From assembly GCA_030386875.1 (NCBI GenBank), contig CM059577.1:22083038-22147037 (forward strand): a DNA stretch of 64,000 nt. The letters are read 5' to 3'. The notes beneath the pieces are model-generated. The model searched no databases. It had not been told where the DNA came from and saw only the letters and a program-made list of their open reading frames with translations. Of the stretch, positions 56,617-64,000 are shown one piece after another. Made by a program: the position numbers and the translations under genes. The DNA is from Morinoia aosen (Eukaryota; Arthropoda; Malacostraca; Amphipoda; Talitridae). Numbering within the stretch: position 1 is the first letter of the stretch; every line of letters begins with the position of its first letter.

Positions 56617-56785
56617 GTCGGGCAATGGCAGGTCGGACAGTGGCAGGTCTTGCAGTGGCCGGTCGGGCAGTGATAGGTTGGGCATTGACAGATCGGGCAA
56701 TGGCAGGTCGGGCAACGGCAGGTCGGGCAATGGCAGGTCTGCAATGGCAAGTCAGGCAATGGCAGGTCGGGCAATGGCAATGACC
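56613..56785 (+). repeat. 15-bp minisatellite at the exon 7 donor
   Basis: About eleven units of GGTCGGGCAATGGCA (one of 14 bp) start at the splice donor. Most units recreate CAG|GTCGG, a weak 5' splice-site match. In the exon frame the first units encode RSGNG repeats. Confidence 0.9.
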
Positions 56786-56904
56786 GAAAAAACCTATTCA
56801 CAACGCAGTAACTGACAGGATTTGAAAAGGAAAGCTGTCTTCAGTTTCATCGCTGTTTTCGAAGGCATCAGTCAGTTTCGTGGGAGGATTACGACACCTG
56901 TTGG

Positions 56905-59900
56905 GTCTCGTAGTATTGGGTCTCGTAGTATTGGGTCTCGTAGTATTGGATCTCGTAGTATTGGGTCTCGTAGTATTGGGTCTCGCAGCATTGGGTCTCG
57001 TAGTATTGGGTCTCGTTGTATTGGGTCTCGTAGCATTGGGTCTCGTAGCATTGGGTCTCGTAGTATTTGGTCTCGTAGTATTGGGTCTCGTAGTGTTGGG
57101 TCTAGTAGTATTGGGTCTCTTAGCATTGGGTCTCGTAGTATTGAGGCTCGTAGTATTGGGTCTCGTAGCATTGGGTCTCGTAGTATAGGGTCTCGTTGTA
57201 TTGGGTCTCGTAGTATTGGGTCTCGTAGCATTGGGTCTCGTAGCATTGGGTCTCGTAGTATTGGGTCTCGTAGTATTGGGTCTCGTAGCATTGGGTCTCG
57301 TAGTATTGGGTCTCGTAGTATTGGGTCTCTTAGCATTGGGTCTCGTAGTATTGGGCCTCGTAGTATTGGGTCTCGTAGCATAGGGTCTCGTAGTATTGGG
57401 TCTCGTAGCATTGGGCCTCGTAGTATTGGGCCTCGTAGTATTGGGTCTCGTAGTATTGGGTCTCGTAGCATTGGGTCTCGTAGTATTTGGTCTAGTTGTA
57501 TTGGGTCTCTTAGCATTGGGTCTCGTAGTATTGGGGCTCGTAGTATTGGGTCTCGTAGCATTGGGTCTCGTAGTATAGGGTCTCGTTGTATTGGGTCTCG
57601 TAGTATTGGGTCTCGTAGCATTGGGTCTCGTAGCATTGGGTCTCGTAGTATTGGGTCTCGTAGCATTGGGTCTCGTAGTATTGGGTCTCGTAGTATTGGG
57701 TCTCTTAGCATTGGGTCTCGTAGTATTGGGCCTCGTAGTATTGTGTCTCGTAGCATAGGGTCTCGTAGTATTGGGTCTCGTAGCATTGGGCCTCGTAGTA
57801 TTGGGCCTCGTAGTATTGGGTCTCGTAGTATTGAGTCTCGTAGCATTGGGTCTCGTAGTATTTGGTCTCGTAGTATTGGGTCTTGTAGTGTTGGGTCTCG
57901 TAGTATTGGGTCTCTTAGCATTGGGTCTCGTAGTATTGGGCCTCTTAGCATTGGGTCTCGTAGTATTGGGTCTCGTAGCATTGGGTCGCGTAGCATTGGG
58001 TCTCGTAGCATTGGGTCTCTTAGCATTGGGTCTCGTAGTATTGGGTCTCGTAGCATTGGGTCGCGTAGCATAGGGTCTCGTAGCATTGGGTCTCTTAGCA
58101 TTGGGTCTCGTAGTATTGGGCCTCTTAGCATTGGGTCTCGTAGTATTGGGTCTCGTAGCATTGGGTCGCGTAGCATTGGGTCTCGTAGCATTGGGCCTCG
58201 TAGTATTGGGTTTCGTAGTATTGGGTCTCGTAGTATTTGGTCTAGTAGTATTGGGTCTCGTAGTATTGGGTCTCTTAGCATTGGGTCTCGTAGTATTGGG
58301 CCTCGTAGTATTGGGTCTCGTAGCATTGGGCCTCGTAGTATTGGGTCTCGTAGTATTGGGTCTCGTAGTATTGGGTCTCGTAGTATTTGGTCTAGTAGTA
58401 TTGGGTCTCGTAGTATTGGGTCTCTTAGCATTGGGTCTCGTAGTATTGGGCCTCTTAGCATTGGGTCTCGTAGTATTGGGTCTCGTAGCATTGGGTCGCG
58501 GAGCATTGGGTCTCGTAGCATTGGGTCTCGTAGTATTGGGTCTCGTAGTATTGGGTCTCGTAGCATTGGGTCTCGTAGTATAGGGTCTCGTAGTATTGGG
58601 TTTCGTAGAATCGGGTCTCGGAGCATTGGGTCTCGTAGCATTGGGTCTCGTAGTATTGGGTCTCGTAGTATTGGGTCTCGTAGCATTGGGTCTCGTAGTA
58701 TTGGGTCTCGTAGTATTGGGTCTCTTAGCATTGGGTCTCGTAGTATTGGGCCTCGTAGTATTGGGTCTCGTAGCATTGGGCCTCGTAGTATTGGGTCTCG
58801 TAGTATTGGGTCTCGTAGTATTGGGTCTCGTAGCATTGGGTCTCGTAGTATTGGGTCTCGTAGTATTGGGTCTCGTAGCATTGGGTCTCGTAGTATTGGG
58901 TCTCTTAGCATTGGGTCTCGTAGTATTGGGTCTCGTAGCATTGGGTCTCGTAGTATTGGGTCTCGTAGTATTGGGTCTCGTAGTATTGGGTCTCGTAGTA
59001 TTGGGTCTCGTAGTATTGGGTCTCTTAGCATTGGGTCTCGTAGTATTGGGTCTCGTAGCATTGGGTCTCGTAGCATTGGGTCTCGTAGTATTGGGTCTCG
59101 TAGCATTGGGTCTCGTAGTATTGGGCCTCGTAGTATTGGGCCTCGTAGTATTGGGTCTCGTAGTATTGGGTCTCGTAGTATTGGGTCTCGTAGCATTAGG
59201 TCTCGTAGTATTGGGTCTCTTAGCATTGGGTCTCGTAGCATTGGGTCTCGTAGTATTGGGTCTCGTAGTATTGGGTCTCGTAGTATTGGGTCTCGTAGTA
59301 TTGGGTCTCGTAGTATTGGGTCTCGTAGCATTAGGTCTCGTAGTATTGGGTCTCTTAGCATTGGGTCTCGTAGCATTGGGTCTCGTAGTATTGGGTCTCG
59401 TAGTATTGGGTCTCGTAGCATTAGGTCTCGTAGTATTGGGTCTCTTAGCATTGGGTCTCGTAGCATTGGGTCTCGTAGCATTGGGTCTCGTAGTATTGGG
59501 TCTCTTAGCATTGGGTCTCGTAGTATTGGGTCTCGTAGCATTGGGTCTCGTAGCATTGGGCCTCGTAGTATTGGGCCTCGTAGCATTAGGTCTCGTAGTA
59601 TTGGGTCTCTTAGCATTGGGTCTCGTAGCATTGGGTCTCGTAGCATTGGGTCTCGTAGTATTGGGTCTTTTAGCATTGGGTCTCGTAGTATTGGGTCTCG
59701 TAGTATTGGGTCTCGTAGTATTGGGTCTCGTAGTATTGGGTCTCTTAGCATTGGGTCTCGTAGTATTGGGTCTCGTAGAATTGGGTCTCGTAGCATAGGG
59801 TCTCGTAGTATTCGGTCTCTTAGCATTGGGTCTCGTAGCATTGGGTCTCTTAGCATAGGGTCTCGTAGTATTGGGTCTCGTAGCATTGGGTCTCGTAGCA

Positions 59901-62900
59901 TTGGGTCTCGTAGCATTGGGTCTCGTAGTATTGGGTCTCGTAGCATTGGGTCTCGTAGCATTGGGTCTCGTAGCATTGGGTCTCGTAGTATTGGGTCTCG
60001 TAGCATTGGGTCTCGTAGCATTGGGTCTCGTAGCATTGGGTCTCGTAGCATTGGGTTTCGTAGTATTGGGTCTCGTAGCATAGGGTCTCGTAGGATTGGG
60101 TCTCGTAGCATTGGGTCTCGTAGCATTGGGTTTCGTAGTATTGGGTCTCGTAGCATAGGGTCTCGTAGCATTGGGTCTCGTAGCATTGGGTCTCGTAGCA
60201 TTGGGTTTCGTAGTATTGGGTCTCGTAGCATAGGGTCTCGTAGTATTGGGTCTCGTAGTATTGGGTCTCGTAGCATTGGGTCTCGTAGCATTGGGTCTCG
60301 TAGTATTGGGTCTCGTAGCATTGGGTCTCGTAGCATTGGGTCTCGTAGCATTGGGTCTCGTAGCATTGGGTTTCGTAGTATTGGGTCTCGTAGCATAGGG
60401 TCTCGTAGTATTGGGTCTCGTAGCATTGGGTCTCGTAGCATTGGGTCTCGTAGCATTGGGTCTCGTAGTATTGGGTCTCGTAGCATTGGGTCTCGTAGTA
60501 TTGGGTCTCGTAGTATTGGGTCTCGTAGTATTGGGTCTCGTAGCATTGGGTCTCGTAGTATTGGGTCTCGTAGCATTGGGTCTCGTAGCATTGGGTCTCG
60601 TAGCATTGGGTCTCGTAGCATTGGGTCTCGTAGCATTGGGTCTCGTAGCATTGGGTCTCGTAGTATTCGGTCTCTTAGCATTGGGTCTCGTAGCATTGGG
60701 TCTCGTAGCATTGGGTCTCGTAGTATTGGGTCTCGTAGAATTGGGTCTCGTAGCATAGGGTCTCGTAGTATTCGGTCTCTTAGCATTGGGTCTCGTAGAA
60801 TTGGGTCTCGTAGCATAGGGTCTCGTAGTATTCGGTCTCTTAGCATTGGGTCTCGTAGCATTGGGTCTCGTAGCATTGGGTCTCGTAGCATTGGGTCTCG
60901 TAGTATAGGGTCTCGTAGTATTGGGTCTCGCAGTATTGGGTCTCGTAGCATTGGGTCTCGTAGTATAGGGTCTCGTAGTATTGGGACTCATAGTATTGAG
61001 TCTCTTAGCATTGGGTCTCGTAGTATTTGGTCTCGTAGCATTGGGTCTCTTAGCATTGGGTCTCGTAGTATTTGGTCTCGTAGCATTGGGTCTCGTAGCA
61101 TAGGGTCTCGTAGTATTGGGTCTCGTAGTATTGGGCCTCGTAGCATTGGGTCTCGTAGCATTGGGTCTCGTAGTATTGGGACTCATAGTATTGTGTCTCG
61201 TAGCATTGGGTCTCTTAGCATTGGGTCTCGTAGTATTTGGTCTCGTAGCATTGGGTCTCGTAGTATTGGGTCTCTTAGCATTGGGTCTCGTAGCATTGGG
61301 TCTCGTAGCATTGGGTCTCGTGGTATTGGGTCTCGTAGCATTGGGTCTCGTAGTATTGGGTCTCGTAGTATTGGGTCTCGTAGTATTGGGTCTCGTAGTA
61401 TTTGGTCTCGTAGCATTGGGTCTCGTAGCATAGGGTCTCGTAGTATTGGGTCTCGTAGTATTGGGTCTCGTAGTATTGGGTCTCGTAGTATTGGGCCTTT
61501 TAGCATTGGGTCTCGTAGCATTGTGTCTCGTAGCATTGGGTCTCGTAGAATTGGGTCTCGTAGTATTGGGTCTCTTAGCATTGGGTCTCGTAGTATTTGG
61601 TCTCGTAGTATTTGGTCTCGTAGTATTTGGTCTCGTAGTATTGGGTCTCGTAGTTTTGGGTCTCGTAGTATTGGGTCTCGTAGTATTGGGTCTCGTAGTA
61701 TTGGGTCTCGTAGTATTTGGTCTCGTAGTTTTGGGTCTCGTAGTATTGGGTCTCGTAGTATTGGGTCTCGTAGTATTGGGTCTCGTAGTATTGGGTCTCT
61801 TAGCATTGGGTCTCGTAGTATTGGGTCTCGTAGTATTGGGTCTCTTAGCATTGGGTCTCGTAGTATTTGGTCTCGTAGCATTGGGTCTCGTAGCATAGGG
61901 TCTCGTAGTATTGGGTCTCTTAGCATTCGGTCTCGTAGCATTGGGTCTCGTAGCATTGGGTCTCGTGGTATTGGGTCTCGTAGTATTGGGTCTCGTAGTA
62001 TTGGGTCTCGTAGCATTGGGTCTCGTAGCATTGGGTCTCGTAGTATTGGGTCTCGTAGCATTGGGTCTCGTAGTATTGGGTCTCGTAGCATTGGGTCTCG
62101 TAGCATTGGGTCTCGTAGTATTGGGTCTCGTAGTATTGGGTCTCGTAGCATTGGGTCTCGTAGTATTGGGTCTCGTAGCATTGGGTCTCGTAGTATTGGG
62201 TCTCGTAGTATTGGGTCTCGTAGCATTGGGTCTCGTAGCATTGGGTCTCGTAGCATTGGGTCTCGTAGCATTGGGTCTCGTAGCATAGGGTCTCGTAGCA
62301 TTGGGTCTCGTAGCATTGGGTCTCGTAGTATTGGGTCTCGTAGCATTGGGTCTCGTAGTATTGGGTCTCGTAGTATTGGGTCTCGTAGCATAGGGTCTCG
62401 TAGCATTGGGTCTCGTAGCATTGGGTCTCGTAGCATAGGGTCTCGTAGCATTGGGTCTCGTAGCATTGGGTCTCGTAGCATTGGGTCTCGTAGCATTGGG
62501 TCTCGTAGTATTGGGTCTCGTAGTATTGGGTCTCGTAGTATTGGGTCTCTTAGCATTGGGTCTCGTAGTATTTGGTCTCGTAGCATTGGGTCTCGTAGCA
62601 TAGGGTCTCGTAGTATTGGGTCTCGTAGTATTGGGTCTCGTAGTATTGGGTCTCGTAGCATTGGGTCTCGTAGCATTGGGTCTCGTAGCATTGGGTCTCG
62701 TAGCATAGGGTCTCGTAGCATTGGGTCTCGTAGCATTGGGTCTCGTAGTATTGGGTCTCGTAGCATTGGGTCTCGTAGTATTGGGTCTCGTAGTATTGGG
62801 TCTCGTAGCATAGGGTCTCGTAGCATTGGGTCTCGTAGCATTGGGTCTCGTAGCATAGGGTCTCGTAGCATTGGGTCTCGTAGCATTGGGTCTCGTAGCA

Positions 62901-63855
62901 TTGGGTCTCGTAGCATTGGGTCTCGTAGTATTGGGTCTCGTAGTATTGGGTCTCGTAGTATTGGGTCTCTTAGCATTGGGTCTCGTAGTATTTGGTCTCG
63001 TAGCATTGGGTCTCGTAGCATAGGGTCTCGTAGTATTGGGTCTCGTAGTATTGGGTCTCGTAGTATTGGGTCTCGTAGCATTGGGTCTCGTAGCATTGGG
63101 TCTCGTAGCATTGGGTCTCGTAGCATTGGGTCTCGTAGCATTGGGTCTCGTAGTATTGGGTCTCGTAGCATTGGGTCTCGTAGCATTGGGTCTCGTAGCA
63201 TTGGGTCTCGTAGCATTGGGTCTCGTAGCATTGGGTCTCGTAGTATTGGGTCTCGTAGTATTGGGTCTCGTAGCATTGGGTCTCGTAGCATTGGGTCTCG
63301 TAGCATTGGGTCTCGTAGTATTGGGTCTCGTAGCATTGGGTCTCGTAGCATTGGGTCTCGTAGCATTGGGTCTCGTAGCATTGGGTCTCGTAGCATTGGG
63401 TCTCGTAGTATTGGGTCTCGTAGTATTGGGTCTCGTAGCATTGGGTCCAGTAGTATTGGGTCTCGTAGTATTGGGTCTCGTAGCATTGGGTCCCGTAGTA
63501 TTGGGTCTCGTAGTATTGGGTCTCGTAGCATTGGGTCTCGTAGCATTGGGTCTCGTAGCATTGGGTCTCGTAGTATTGGGTCTCGTAGTATTGGGTCTCG
63601 TAGCATTGGGTCCCGTAGTATTGGGTCTCGTAGTATTGGGTCTCGTAGCATTGGGTCCCGTAGTATTGGGTCTCGTAGTATTGGGTCTCGTAGCATTGGG
63701 TCCGGTAGTATTGGGTCTCGTAGTATTGGGTCTCGTAGCATTGGGTCTCGTAGCATTGGGTCTCGTAGCATTGGGTCTCGTAGTATTGGGTCTCGTAGCA
63801 TTGGGTCTCGTAGTATTGGGTCTCGTAGCATTGGGTCCCGTAGTATTGGGTCTCA
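56905..63855. repeat. 15-bp satellite, ~463 units, ~6.95 kb
   Basis: The unit is GTATTGGGTCTCGTA. Common variants are GCATT for GTATT, CTTAGC for CGTAGT, ATAGGG for ATTGGG, and GGGCCT for GGGTCT. Phase is kept at exactly 15 bp throughout, with no visible indel. Higher-order duplications are visible: 62281-62700 equals 62701-63120 (28 units), and about 57130-57260 recurs at +390 bp (26 units). Because 15 is divisible by 3, long open frames appear on both strands ((GSRSI)n on the plus, (NTTRP/NATRP)n and (LRDPM/I)n on the minus). These are treated as by-products. It lies inside the receptor intron that follows TM1. Confidence 0.95.
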
Positions 63856-64000
63856 TGGAATTAGCCCTGGAAATTCCCTGCGCCTCAGAAATATACCTTG
63901 TGGTTGATGAGGTAGTCTTGATGTGATAGAAATAATGTGTTTGTTTGCGAGTTTATTTTCTCCTCCATTTGATATTTTATCATTTAGCTATTTACAGAGT
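63856..64000. other. Right edge, receptor intron continues
   Basis: No TM2-like hydrophobic exon is visible before the window ends, so the intron after exon 7 is longer than 7.3 kb. Confidence 0.6.

Noticed and set aside
56872-63831. Minus-strand (LRDPM/I)n and plus-strand (VLGLVA)n open frames
   Set aside because: Same satellite read in other frames. The plus frame is repeatedly cut by the ATAGGG variant.
56905-63855. G-quadruplex or telomere function for the 15-bp satellite
   Set aside because: GGG runs recur only every 15 bp with 12-nt gaps, and the unit is not a telomere motif.
56798-63856. Minus-strand open frame of 2352 codons, (NTTRP/NATRP)n
   Set aside because: It is a by-product of a 15-bp satellite whose period is divisible by three. 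The frame has no unique domain, commonest variants change its residues, and the array lies in an intron of a plus-strand gene.

Overview
The window looks like arthropod nuclear DNA: AT-rich and intron-rich, with spliced animal genes on the + strand, a TTAGG-type pentamer repeat (the telomere motif of many arthropods), two non-LTR retrotransposons and many short transposons. A crustacean or a non-holometabolous insect would fit. The species cannot be told from the sequence.

Layout. About 1-4570 is non-coding and holds a 1-kb foldback transposon flanked by TTAA. A complete ten-coding-exon gene for mitochondrial hydroxyacid-oxoacid transhydrogenase (ADHFE1, iron-type alcohol dehydrogenase family, 462 residues) runs 4590-21019. 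Its introns hold retroposons, MITEs and two minisatellites lying against splice junctions. A tRNA-derived SINE supplies the first AATAAA downstream of the stop. From 23.6 to 30.3 kb lies a nearly full-length but dead LINE (ORF1 with zinc knuckles; ORF2 with endonuclease, reverse transcriptase and RNase H). Its ORF1 is split by a 376-bp retroposon with a 14-bp target duplication. A second, 5'-truncated LINE starts at 35.3 kb directly after a short telomere-like repeat.

From 43.1 kb to beyond the right edge is the 5' part of an unusual membrane receptor gene. It encodes signal peptide, pentraxin, C-type-lectin-like region, LDL-receptor class A module, Cys-loop ligand-gated channel ligand-binding domain and TM1. 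TM2-TM4 must lie past position 64000. Exon phases fit only if two introns use GC donors and one exon uses the second GT of a GTGAGT site. Intron 2 contains two 1594-bp transposon copies in opposite orientation plus a 154-bp element, all inserted at the same TTA of a 43-bp minisatellite. That minisatellite is itself a duplication of the exon 3 acceptor plus the first bases of exon 3. The last visible intron starts with a 15-bp minisatellite at its donor, followed by a ~6.95-kb, ~463-unit, 15-bp satellite with no visible indel.

The recurring theme is tandem repeats that nucleate on splice junctions (five introns in two genes), overlain by TTAA- and TTA-targeting transposons. The two genes have no evident functional link. 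The most unusual items are the pentraxin/lectin/LDLa/channel fusion, the splice-site minisatellites and the phase-perfect satellite. All coordinates and joins were derived by eye; no alignments or database searches were run.
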